The translations under genes and the position numbers were made by a program. This document shows positions 1 to 9,748 of a stretch of 64,000 bases of DNA, piece by piece (position 1 is the stretch's first letter; each line of letters starts with the position of its first letter). The notes beneath the pieces were generated by a model. The model was not told the DNA's origin, did not search any database, and worked only from the letters and a program-made list of their open reading frames with translations. Origin of the DNA: Phialocephala subalpina (lineage: Eukaryota; Ascomycota; Leotiomycetes; Helotiales; Mollisiaceae); NCBI GenBank assembly GCA_900073065.1, contig FJOG01000022.1, forward strand, positions 109,357 to 173,356, in the 5' to 3' direction.

Positions 1-775
1 CGTCGTTGCAGTCATCTTTGCTTGCACCCCTATCAACTATTTTTGGCACAGTTGGGATGGTGAGCATAAAGGCAGGTGCATCAATATCAATGATCTCGGC
101 TGGGCGAATGCAGGACTCAGTATTGCTGTTGATCTCTGGATGCTTGCTCTGCCGATGTCGCAGCTAGTTGGTCTCCGATTACATTGGAAGAAGAAAGTTG
201 GAGTTGCGTCGATGTTTGGAGTGGGAACATTGTATGTGCCCCCTCCCTTCTTGATCTTCTCTCTGGCGATAACTCAGCACTAACAATATCGCAGCGTCAC
301 CATAATCTCCATCCTCCGCCTCCAATCCCTCATCGAGTTCGCCAACACCCAAAACCCAACCTGGGACAATCTAGGCGTCTCCCAATGGTCCTTCCTCGAA
401 ATCAGCGTCGGCATGATGTGCGCCTGCATGCCCTCCATCCGCGTACTCCTCGTCCGCATGTTCCCCAGAGTCTTCGGTTCAAGATCTAACTCTACTCGCA
501 CTGGCGGTCGCTATTATGCCGAAAACGATCACTCACAAAGACTTGGCAATATTTCCGTTGCAGGTGGTGCGGATAGGAAGAGCAATGTATTGGTTTCTGC
601 GACGGGGATATCGAGGAAAACGACGTTTACGGTTGAGTTTGCACATGCGGCGAAGGCTAAGGATAATTCGTCAGAGAATGATGAGACGTGTTTGGTGCCG
701 ATGGATGATTTGAGTGCGGAAGCTGTGAACTCGCGGCGGAATACTGATTGGCCGCAAAGTCGGATAGGCGAATGA
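1..775 (+). CDS. Pth11-like / rhodopsin-domain integral membrane protein, 3' part only
   Basis: This is the C-terminal part of a fungal seven-helix membrane protein of the rhodopsin-domain (Pth11/SAT4-like) class, which are putative plasma-membrane receptors for surface or nutrient cues. The window opens inside the gene in frame 2. The visible protein has the family's hallmark stretches: a CTPINYFW helix end, the GRCIN and WANAGLSIAVDLWMLALP helix, then LHWKKKVGVASMFGVGTF. A 63-nt intron follows at 232-294 (GTATGT...GCAG, branch CTAAC near 280). The next exon reads VTIISILRLQSLIEF, WSFLEISVGMMCACMPSIR and a polar cytoplasmic tail to the TGA at 773-775. The family assignment rests on this helix pattern. 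Ligand and pathway are unknown, and the N-terminus, including any CFEM domain, lies outside the window. Confidence 0.85.
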
Positions 776-1095
776 GTAAAGACGAAGAAAGAGAAGGGAA
801 TAACGGTACCTTCGGTTCAAGTCGATAATCAAAAGTTCCAAGATATACAGGATCGTTTTCAGCAGTGACGCGATGAGGCTATTCTGCGAGGAGGAGTGCG
901 GTTGTGGACGGCTGGTAAGTGGTAGCACTTTCAATCTCCCAGCATGCCTGGGCTTTCTCGTCCACAATCTTCTTCTGCCCGGACTATCATTTATCAAGAT
1001 GCCCAGCCTAGGCAACAGAAATCTCTGAAATCATCACAGCTCTTCGAGTACTGTATCAGTTTTGCGTTCGCATGTGGATGTTTCCATACAAGCTG

Positions 1096-2871
1096 TCAGG
1101 TAGTGTTATGGTTCTTCAAAGGTATACTACTGTCCTTCAACTCCAATTCTTGCGATCCCGTATCAGCAATTACGGGCTTATTACTACTCGCCATAAACTT
1201 CACATATATCTTTCCCGTTGCTCTTTTACTCGAGTCGTCTTCCCAGCTGATCTGTGAAGCCTTGCGCAAAGCAGCAGAAGTTTCTGAAATCGCACAACCC
1301 CCAGCCGAAGCAGCTACTACCACACTCCCAATATCTCTGAAATTGAATTTGGTCATCTTGCTCCAAAGTCTTGTCCTGTATGCTTCAATTGCTACGAGAG
1401 CGAGAAGAACGAGGTTTATTCCTAAGGTTGCGAAGATGTATTTATTTGAACCGATGCGGATGGCGCTGTAGGTTGCAGAAAGTGGCACGTTGAGGGGAGT
1501 AGTGATCTCTACCGTTTGCGCGGCACCAAATGCGACTAACAGATCATCGATGATAGCGATTAAGGAATCTTCCAGAGAACGCGTGGTAACTTGCTCTGCA
1601 TTAATCAATGGATAGCGTGCAGCGCCATTGGGTTGGTTAAACGTGACCGCGTTACCAAGAACGGATATGGCGTTGTTGCTGCTGATTTGAGAAAGTACGT
1701 TGAGAGCCAAAAACGCATTCGTTGTCAAGTTTCCAGTCGGCTCGATGTTTGTTGGCGTACTGTTTGTCGTCACAGGCGAGACTTCGATGATGTTGGGTGT
1801 TAAGTTCACGGAAACGGTGAAGGTTGATGGGCTGAATGGTATCGAACAGTGCATTTTGTCCATGGAATCTTGGTATCATCCATAGGCGGCGATAGAAAGT
1901 ATGTTCTGCCCATCATTCGCGACGCCAGACCAGACAAGTACTTCTGCTTCTGATGACATGGAAGTGTACAGATATTCTTCGACGTGACATGGCAAGGAAT
2001 TTGGAAGAGTTCCAGATGCCTTGAATAGGGAAAGGGTTGGAATATCGTGAGTGAGTGTGTATTTGCTAGAGGTGTTTCGTGCACAGGCTACACTTGCTAT
2101 GTACCCGTTTTCTGTGTAATTGAACGAGGCATAGTTTACCAGGGGAGAGATTAGCAAATCGACTAAGCCAACGGCGGGGGTAACGCCGTAAGAGCGACCA
2201 TGGTATGTCCATCCCGAGCCACCGAGCTTTTGGTGTTTGACTGGTGATGAGTCCAGGCTGGTTGCTGTGGATGCAACTCCAATGCGCGCCCCCCCCAAAC
2301 CAAAGCAGGACATGAAGACACCGTCCTCTTGGTGGTTACATTTCGTGCACATAGAGAATCGTACGCAAGGATGCTGCTGTCGCCTTCGAGATATTCGCCC
2401 CTCCAATATGCTCCTGAACTCTGAGGGTATTGTGGGGCTTGTATCAATCTGGTCCCTTTCATTAGACTTGTAGACCTCGGAGTCAATGCACCTGCCCAAA
2501 TAGCGCCCGGAACGTTTCCGGCCAGGACAAAAACAACCAAAACTGCAGAGAGGTGGAAGGGCAGCGCGAAGTCGAGCCGTGAGCTCGAAAGAGCCGACAA
2601 GAAGCTTATAGACTGGAGATTCGTAGTTGTAGTCCAAATACATAGTCGTGTCGCGAAGTTGAACAAAGAGTATATCGCCGATATCTGCGCAATCCCAAGT
2701 GCTGAAGAGAACACCTGAATGAAGGCGCTACGGCATCGCGATGTCCCGTGATAAAATTGTGAAGTGCCCAACATCTTTTCTACTGCGGATCGAAACTAAG
2801 ACGATGGAAAGGGAAGTCGTGCATACAAGAATGTACAAAGGGAATAACCTGGTCGAGAACTTTTCGGCCAT
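1096..2871 (-). pseudogene. Broken fungal multi-pass membrane protein gene
   Basis: This is a decayed gene for a large fungal membrane protein of unknown function. Reading from 2871, the frame gives an N-terminal membrane helix (PLYILVCTTSLSIVLVSI) and DVGHFTILSRDIAMP. It then meets a stop near 2730, but the neighbouring frame continues sensibly with SAFIQVFSSALGIAQ, so about one base is gained or lost there. A second shift lies at the run of eight C at 2289-2296: VTTKRTVSSCPALVWG is in one frame and ARIGVASTATSLDSSP continues in another. A third lesion is an in-frame TGA at 1876-1878, after which the same frame runs on to a C-terminal helix (YIFATLGINLVLLALVAIEAY) and ends at 1096. Three lesions argue for a pseudogene. 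An assembly error could explain the C8 shift alone. It converges on the receptor gene at 1-775. Confidence 0.7.
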
Positions 2872-4467
2872 GATTCGTGGTTTTCGAACCAAGTCTACGC
2901 TGAATATTGAGGGGAAGAGGTCAAACTTAAGCAAATGTAAGCCCCTCGATGCGGTGCTGTGGATTCTCTTCAGGCAATAGGCGCACTGCCACTGAGGATA
3001 TAAATGGGACCTTTGTACTCGCATTTTCGCATTTTGATTGGTGCTTGGGTGCGAAGAACGAAAGCAATCAGAGCCCCGAGCATGCGGTTCCACTGATTAG
3101 GCAAGAATAACGATTTTATTCGGGGGCTCAGAGCCGAAAGGGGAGGGGGAGGAACAATAGGGTGGGGGCGGCGACGGTATGTTGAGGCAGATTTTGGTCT
3201 TTCTGGCTCACGCCGCAAAGTTGCTTTCTGTTTAATCCCGCTTTCAGAATGTTGTTGGGCTCCTGCGGTTCAGCTCTGGCCGCCTTCATAGTTCTGATAA
3301 GCCTGCTAAAAAGAATATAAACAGGGAGAACTTGAGTTGGATTTATTGACATGATGTACAGCGTGGAAAGTCTTCAAATCAAGTAGCACCTTAGCCGCAT
3401 CAATAGCCGGTGCCCCTCCTTTGCTCGCTAACGCTCACAATAGCGAGCAAAGGAGGGGCACCGGCTATTAGGCCGCAAATGACCAAAGAATGCAAGTAGT
3501 TCAAAGGCAATTGAAACATTTTGATCTTCTACGCAGCATATTGGCAAACTTCAACAAAATAAGGAGCTGGGGAAGATGTATGAAAGTCTTGAAAAAGTTC
3601 GATTCATGTTTTCACAGAGCTACACGTACCTTAACTTAATCACGTTTTATTAGGTCAGCAGGCAGCTAAATACAACAGCAGGAACTACCAGAATCTGGTG
3701 GTGTACCTTCTCAGGAAACCTCGACCTTCCTGTCAAACCTTTCAAAAGCACAACATCTCTGAGCGCTTTCTTTCCTTTGACAGATGCGCCACAACACAAA
3801 AGAAGCCTTACGGACGCGTACGCAGCCACCAAGAAACGACTCTCCATGCGGCGAGGACTGCTACGACGCAACTGAGATCAACATGACGCACGTTTACCAA
3901 AATCCTTCGACATCCTAGGGCCAAAGTTCCAGCGGACCTAGGTCTTTTTCGCCTCCAAAGGTTGCAAGTACGGGACAGGCAATGGTTTGGCTGGTTTCGC
4001 AGGCCATCTACAGAGGGAATTACAAAATGACGACACGATTAGAAGACTTCGAACGAACAAATGATTACACAGCGATTTAATATTTCGATTTCTATCCGAA
4101 CTTCTATTCGTTTGTTATACTTCATCCCTCAGTTAAAATGAATCAGACACCAGGATATAGTACAATTACGCCAAACACCGTTCGCCCAGCTTTCGCTTTC
4201 CCGAAACCCCGTTCCCATCTCGAGCTCGTCCGTATATCTATTCCATCCCAGAATGCCAAATTCGAGGAAATATGTACAGAATTCGGTGGGAGTTATGGCA
4301 GATAGGAGCCTGCCTTTATGCCCCACATTCGTCATGTCCAAAGTTCGCAGCTCCGACGAACAATTATCCAACATCGATATGAACGGTATCGACCTGCGGT
4401 TTCGGGACCGAAGGGCGTGGAGCTGAAGTACCTCCCTTCATCGTGTTTCCAGCCCCAATTTCCCTGG
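2872..4467. other. Intergenic, no gene supported apart from a hairpin
   Basis: Short open frames here are scattered over all six frames with no recognisable domain or splice structure. The one clear object is the perfect inverted repeat at 3402-3469, listed separately. The stretch 3870-4467 is probably the 3' flank of the glycosyltransferase gene on the minus strand. Confidence 0.5.
3402..3469. repeat. Perfect 29-bp inverted repeat with 10-nt loop
   Basis: The left arm at 3402-3430 starts AATAGCCGGTGCC, and the right arm at 3441-3469 is its exact reverse complement, ending GGCACCGGCTATT. The loop at 3431-3440 is ACGCTCACAA. The hexamer GCCGCA occurs 2 nt outside each arm, at 3394-3399 and 3472-3477, in direct orientation, which would fit a target-site duplication. 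It could be a miniature foldback element or a structured RNA. No protein is encoded. Confidence 0.85.
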
Positions 4468-5928
4468 TCACTGTGTCCCAAGTTGGTCGCTCCTGAGGTC
4501 CGTATGGGCTACACGAGTCTCAGCTGGTTGCGTCTGAGTTGCCTCGGCTGGTTGCGTCTGATTTGCCTCAGGTGGCTGTGTCTGAGCTGCCTCCGTTGGC
4601 TGCGTCTGAGTTGCTTCAGCTTGCTTCGTCGCCTCTGCCGCCTGTGCATTTGCTTCTTCTTTCGGCAACCATCCTCTGATTTCTGCTGCACATGCTTCGA
4701 GCAACTCAGATTGCTTCCTATCCTTCTCAGCTGCTTCATGTGCTGCATTCTCTGCGGCCTCCTTGTCGTCATTTGCTTTAAGAGCGGCTTGGTGTGCCGC
4801 AATCAGCCTTTCTTGTTCTTCCGCAGGGAGGCTTGGATAGGCAGCCGTGTTTGCGTCCCAAGCGTCCACGCATTCTCGCTCCCAGTTGCACTCTTCGACC
4901 ATGCCGTATGCTGGGTGACTATATCTTGGGTGCCGAGACGGCCATAGAGAGGCGTGATAATGGTGTTTTACCAAGGCTCTTGGAGAATCGTGGGTTAAGG
5001 CGTTTGAGTGACCTTGACCTGCGGCGAAGGAATCAACAGTAAGGACCAAGATGTTTCCAACCAGTTTTGGCTCGGTTAAGGCATGAAATGAATCCCAAGT
5101 AACAGCTCTGCCGGTCTTTCTCGTCATCTCTGCTAATATCAGCTCCGTGAAGGCCGAAGGCCCCGTACCTGTTATGACCTCGTCAAAATTAAGCACGATC
5201 TCTCCAATTGGCACGCCCTGTTTCGTCGCGACTCTCTCAAGCCATCCCAGAATGTGGTCAACGAGCCTGAGTAACACCGGAACTCGTGGTTTACACATGA
5301 ATGTCCACTGACAAAAGGATCGCGACTTCTGACCGAGAATAGTATGGTTCGCATATGATGGCTCGTCTATCTCGACGCTTATCACCAAATCCACGTCTTC
5401 CTCGTTGAGATGAGAGGGAATGAATTGGTCGACAGGTTTCAACGCCTCGACGTCGATGTCGGCATACACCCCTCCTTCTATGTACATCATGAGGTATCTC
5501 AGCAGATCCGCCTTGATGATCGTCGCATTCAGAGACCGGTACATGTTTACGATATCAGGTCGATTCAGGCCTCCTGGCCCTGGGCCAAAATGCGTCTCTA
5601 CATAGTGTAGATCGTTGCCATCGGTCATCACCTCGTATCTATGGCCTGGGTTCAGCGCTGCCCAGGATCTCGCGCGCTCCAAGTCTCGTACTTGGAATTG
5701 TACTGGCGCAACCTTCCAAGTTTGCCATATTTTCCGAGGGAAGAGGGATTTTGTCGTCTGCAATGGTGTTTGGTATGCTGCAAGTACTCGCTTGATGACT
5801 TCTGTGGCTTCTAAAGGCGACTCGTATGGGTTGACTCTTGCAAAGAAGAGGATGAAAAGAACGCATGCGACGTAGATGGGCAGCGCCCTTCGCAACTCTT
5901 TCGATAGCCGGCCTCCAGGTACAATCAT
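4468..5928 (-). CDS. GT32-family glycosyltransferase (Och1/DXD type), 486 aa
   Basis: This is a type II Golgi glycosyltransferase of the DXD sugar-transferase family (GT32, relatives of the alpha-1,6-mannosyltransferase Och1). The single intronless ORF has a short cytoplasmic N-terminus, one membrane anchor at about residues 15-31, then the family entry motif FPRKIWQTWK (63-72). The donor-binding core is IIKADLLRYLMMYIEGG followed by YADIDV, with the DXD aspartates at about 157 and 159. FCQWTFMCKPRVPVLLRLVDHI and VITGTGPSAFTE follow, as expected. After the catalytic domain comes a long charged, Ala/Glu/Gln/Thr-rich tail ending in four 8-residue repeats. The tail is not part of the usual enzyme and is probably disordered. 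A second GT32 gene lies at 50255-51460. The exact sugar linkage cannot be told from sequence. Confidence 0.9.
   Translation of the reverse strand: MIVPGGRLSKELRRALPIYVACVLFILFFARVNPYESPLEATEVIKRVLAAYQTPLQTTKSLFPRKIWQTWKVAPVQFQVRDLERARSWAALNPGHRYEVMTDGNDLHYVETHFGPGPGGLNRPDIVNMYRSLNATIIKADLLRYLMMYIEGGVYADIDVEALKPVDQFIPSHLNEEDVDLVISVEIDEPSYANHTILGQKSRSFCQWTFMCKPRVPVLLRLVDHILGWLERVATKQGVPIGEIVLNFDEVITGTGPSAFTELILAEMTRKTGRAVTWDSFHALTEPKLVGNILVLTVDSFAAGQGHSNALTHDSPRALVKHHYHASLWPSRHPRYSHPAYGMVEECNWERECVDAWDANTAAYPSLPAEEQERLIAAHQAALKANDDKEAAENAAHEAAEKDRKQSELLEACAAEIRGWLPKEEANAQAAEATKQAEATQTQPTEAAQTQPPEANQTQPAEATQTQPAETRVAHTDLRSDQLGTQ
4525..4620 (-). repeat. Coding minisatellite, 24 bp x 4
   Basis: Four tandem 24-bp units in the 3' end of the GT32 gene encode AEATQTQP, TEAAQTQP, PEANQTQP and AEATQTQP (residues 437-468). 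Unit length is a multiple of three, so gain or loss of units would keep the frame. Confidence 0.85.
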
Positions 5929-6937
5929 TGTGCTTGCACTTTCGTATTCGTGTCGATAATCAGATCTTCAAGCAAAGCTGGGACATTCGGTGGGATCTGG
6001 CCAGACGGAAGAGTTGAGTTGAGTTGAGGTGAGGTGAGGGGAGGTTAACTTGAGATTTTGGGAGGAAAGCGTCGGTGTTGTATCGAGAAAGTTGACAAGG
6101 GCAAATGAGCTTGTACAGACATCTGTTGGCGGGGTTGACGTTCGGGTAGTGCGAGTACGAGGCCTGACATGTGCCGAAAGGAATCTGATTGTTCCATTTG
6201 CAAGGTTTAAAGTATTCAGAATCTCAGATACAGCCGCTGACCAGACCAGTGGAGCTACGGAACAAGGTCATGCAACAATCGTGTAACCTCCAATCTGAAG
6301 TATTCGCCGAATAGGCAAGGCCCGAGTCAGAGTCCAGGGTCTTACCATTGCAACCATTGCACCGTGGCTGTGTCCTGTTATTCCCAATCTGGTCTTGGAT
6401 GTTCAGCGATTCAGGTTCGCGAGTTCATGCGTTACTGAAAAACGGTCTGATGTTTTCAGAAACGATTCGCATCGGAGATAGGAGCTCGAATGAGGAGTGG
6501 TGATTGGTTTGCCGCTACACTATCCGAAACTAGCACTGCCCGTCTCCCGTCGACTTCAAACATAACTTTTGTTTTGCGAAAGTTAAAAGTTCCGATTCTT
6601 CGATTTGAAACAAAACCTGGGGCTCGCATTGATATAAACCTAGTCCCTGGGGATGTTTTGTTCGCACATCGACCGCGTTTCATGATGACAGCTTAACCTA
6701 GCGTAGTATCAGAAGCTTAGTTCATCTTCACGTTCTTTATCGCGATGATTGAAGATAGTTCTTCAGCTTGAATCAAATTCATGTCGTTTTTCTGGTTCAT
6801 CCCACTTCATCGTGTTACTCTTCTTATTATTCTCGACGACACTGCGGCACTTGCAGCATACTAAACGCTCAAGCTATCTCCATCACTTACACATTGCGAT
6901 ACGAGTAACTCGATTTGGAAGCGCCTGAATTATTTGC
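5929..6937. other. Shared upstream region of divergent genes, with a pentamer repeat
   Basis: This is about 1 kb between the glycosyltransferase start (minus strand) and the acyltransferase start (plus strand). It contains a short GAGTT/GAGGT pentamer tract at about 6012-6047. It should hold both promoters. No coding sequence is convincing. Confidence 0.5.
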
Positions 6938-8401
6938 ATGCAATCAAGTCGAATGTCTCCAATTCATGAAGGCTTGCTGGACAATGGGGAGGAGTGGGAA
7001 AGAGAGCAGAAACACGAGTTTCTACGTACTGCACACGATACTGCAAAATGGACACTCGACATAATTCAGCCGTCTGTCCTGACTCGGCCAGGAATGCGAA
7101 AACAGATGAGGGGCACAGCATATCTGGACGGTTTGAGAGGCTTTGCTGCGTTGCTCGTATACTGGCATCACCATCAATTGTGGCCTCGACAGCTCGCCAG
7201 CGGTATTTTCGAAAGCTCCTGGGGTTTCAGAAACGAGTACTACTTCTGCTCCACGCCAGTGATCCGGACCTTCTTCTCAGGTGGCCATTTTGCGGTATCA
7301 GTCTTCTTTGTGATCTCGGGCTATTGTCTATCTCTAAAACCGCTGACACTGATTCACGCCGGTGAGCACACGAGATTGGGAGACAACCTAGCTTCGGCAT
7401 TATTCAGACGCTGGATACGCCTGTTCATCCCGGTCATCCTCGTCACGTTACTCTACATAACTTCATGGCATCTATTCGGCATCTACACACTAGCTCCAGA
7501 ACACAAAGCCACCTACCGCGAGGAGTTATGGAACTGGTATCTTGAATTCAAGGACTTTAGCTTCGTCTTCCGATCGGGCGGCAGCGGCTGGATGCTCACG
7601 TCCCAATATCACGCATGGTCTATACCGGTCGAAATGCGCGGCTCCATTATCATCTACACCGCACTTCTTGCATTCTCCCGACTCACCAAAAACGCCCGGC
7701 TTTGGTGCGAGCTCGGCCTTATATTCTACTTCATGTACATCGTCGATGGGTGGTTTGGCTCTTTGTTCATGGGAGGTCTGCTTCTCTGCGATCTCAACCT
7801 CCTTGCTGCAGCCAACAAATTGCCTGGCTTCATGTACAAACTTGCGCCCTACAAAACCTACATCTTCTATGCCCTCTTCTGTGCCGCCGCATGGCTGAGT
7901 GGCGTCCCGTCATTCTCCCAGGACATCGAGGAGGTTCGCAAAGCGCCGGGATGGTACTACCTCTCATTCCTCAAACCTCAGGCCGTTTGGGACCACAAAT
8001 GGTTCTTTCTTTTTTGGGCTGCAACCTTTACCGTCTCGTCAATCCCACACATCTCCTGGCTGAAATCCTTTTTTGAATGCTCTTTCAACCAATACCTAGG
8101 CCGGATCTCCTTCTCGCTCTACCTGGTTCACGGCCCTGTGCTTTGGACACTTGGAGACCGACTCTATCAAGCTGTGGGCTGGTACAGAGAGGAGCATTTG
8201 CAGAACACGCCAAGCTGGATCAATATTTTCCCTTTGAGTCAAACGGGCCCGTTGGGCTTGGAGATTAGCTTTTTGGCTCCGCATTTGATTTTATTGCCGC
8301 TTACGCTTTGGTTGGCGGAGGTGGTGACGAAGTTGTTTGATGAGCCTAGTGTGCGGTTTTCGCAGTGGGCGTATGGAGCGGTGCAGCCGAAGGATGATTG
8401 A
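6938..8401 (+). CDS. Acyltransferase-3 family integral membrane protein, 487 aa
   Basis: This is a polytopic membrane acyltransferase of the Acyl_transf_3 (OafA/NolL-like) family, which moves acyl groups, often acetyl, onto sugars or other small acceptors at a membrane. The signature N-terminal motif YLDGLRGFAALLVYWHHHQ (about 62-80) carries the conserved Arg and histidines of the first helix. GGHFAVSVFFVISGYCLSL marks the second helix, and the late motif RISFSLYLVHGPVLW is also typical. Roughly ten hydrophobic segments are visible, and the length is usual. The ORF is intronless and complete. The ATG at 6938 gives a 60-residue polar leader. A second ATG five codons on (6953) is equally possible. 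Substrate is unknown. Fungal members are often found beside secondary-metabolite or cell-wall genes, but no such cluster is visible here. Confidence 0.88.
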   Translation: MQSSRMSPIHEGLLDNGEEWEREQKHEFLRTAHDTAKWTLDIIQPSVLTRPGMRKQMRGTAYLDGLRGFAALLVYWHHHQLWPRQLASGIFESSWGFRNEYYFCSTPVIRTFFSGGHFAVSVFFVISGYCLSLKPLTLIHAGEHTRLGDNLASALFRRWIRLFIPVILVTLLYITSWHLFGIYTLAPEHKATYREELWNWYLEFKDFSFVFRSGGSGWMLTSQYHAWSIPVEMRGSIIIYTALLAFSRLTKNARLWCELGLIFYFMYIVDGWFGSLFMGGLLLCDLNLLAAANKLPGFMYKLAPYKTYIFYALFCAAAWLSGVPSFSQDIEEVRKAPGWYYLSFLKPQAVWDHKWFFLFWAATFTVSSIPHISWLKSFFECSFNQYLGRISFSLYLVHGPVLWTLGDRLYQAVGWYREEHLQNTPSWINIFPLSQTGPLGLEISFLAPHLILLPLTLWLAEVVTKLFDEPSVRFSQWAYGAVQPKDD

Positions 8402-9748
8402 GGAGTTGGTCGTATTGGGTGGTTGGCTTTGGAGTTTGGGACACAGGGCATTGTTTTGGCGTATGGGAACGGTTCGGCCCTGGATGGCTTCAGGAAAAGA
8501 ATACCAATTACTATAGATCTCTCGTGATTATTGACCCCACCGCGCGCAAAAAATGTGACATGCCTAAGTACCGGATGGTCTAGCACTTTCAGTAAGTTTT
8601 GATTCGAATATTATGCTTGCTGAAGACTCAAATCGAGTAAGGTCAAAAGTTTTCATTATATGCTGCTTAGATTACCGTTCTAGGATTATCTTCAAAGTAC
8701 GTCCAATGTCAGGATAATTGAATGTCGTGTCTGTATCACTTATTTTTCACTTCTGGAGCCAACCCCCCTTAATTTTTTTTCAACGGTAGCGCCCTTGCGC
8801 GTGAGAACATTGATCTTTTAGAACATGTGAATCTTTGCGAAGTCTCTTAAACATAGATTGCTTCTTGCGAACTCCATTTCTGTGCGCCATTGCTTCCAAG
8901 ATTGATCAGCCACTTGATATTCACGTGCTTGAAGTTTAAGGTTAATCCGAGGTCCAGGCCAGGTCCAGTTGGCACAGGCCGCCAAGCCAAGACCTCGCGA
9001 ATCGCCCAACTGTTTCCAACCCCAACCTCGCAACAACCCTCCAAACACAACATCTCCCCATCAAATTACGAAGTACACGCACAGGTGACAGGAGTGCAGC
9101 TGCCGGTGACACATGCCATATGGTACCGGCATGTTCCTTCACCAGCTGCAATTTATCTCCTCAAGCTGACTGCCGAAGGTGCTCGAACATGCTTTCGATG
9201 GCAAACCTCGAGCTCACCCACGTCCGCGGAAATAGATTGTTTCGTCCTGATATATTCCACCAGCGGTAAACAATAGACTTATCGCTCAGTTTCATCTGAG
9301 TATGAGAAGGATAGCGAGCTGATCACAGAAGATGAACGAGTGGCGCTGATAGCCATAAGATCGACCGGAGATGCCCCCTAAGAAGCTGGTATTGTGAAAC
9401 ATGACTGAGATGAAGGGGCCGGTGCCGGATCTGCTCAGGCAAAGTCTGTGAAAATACAAAGCCGTGGTGGTATCCGAGATATCGTCTCAACATCTTCCAG
9501 CCTCCCAAGAGATTAATTATTCTTGTTTGTAGTTTGTCCTGCTTTACTTTGCTCCGTTCCTTCTGCACAACAGTCCTTCCTTCGTCAGTTTTACTTCGGT
9601 CCCGTCTGGGCTATGGTCAGCAAGCTCTCCATCAATGGGTGCAGCTGATTTAGGCAAAGGCACAATGCTCAACAGCTGATTATACGATGTCAATTGTGCG
9701 ATCTCAATTCTGCCTTACATTCCTTCCTTTTCTGTGTGCGGTTCACTC
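8402..9748. other. Intergenic, no gene supported
   Basis: Only short overlapping frames on both strands, without domain or splice support. It includes a T-rich tract near 8768-8780. It holds the 3' flanks of both convergent neighbours. Confidence 0.45.

Noticed and set aside
4318..4947. 209-codon plus-strand frame rich in Leu and Cys
   Set aside because: Antisense of the glycosyltransferase tail; its Leu/Arg/Trp repeats mirror the Gln/Thr/Pro minisatellite.
8890..9276. 128-codon plus-strand frame
   Set aside because: Overlapping frames of similar length on the other strand and no recognisable feature.
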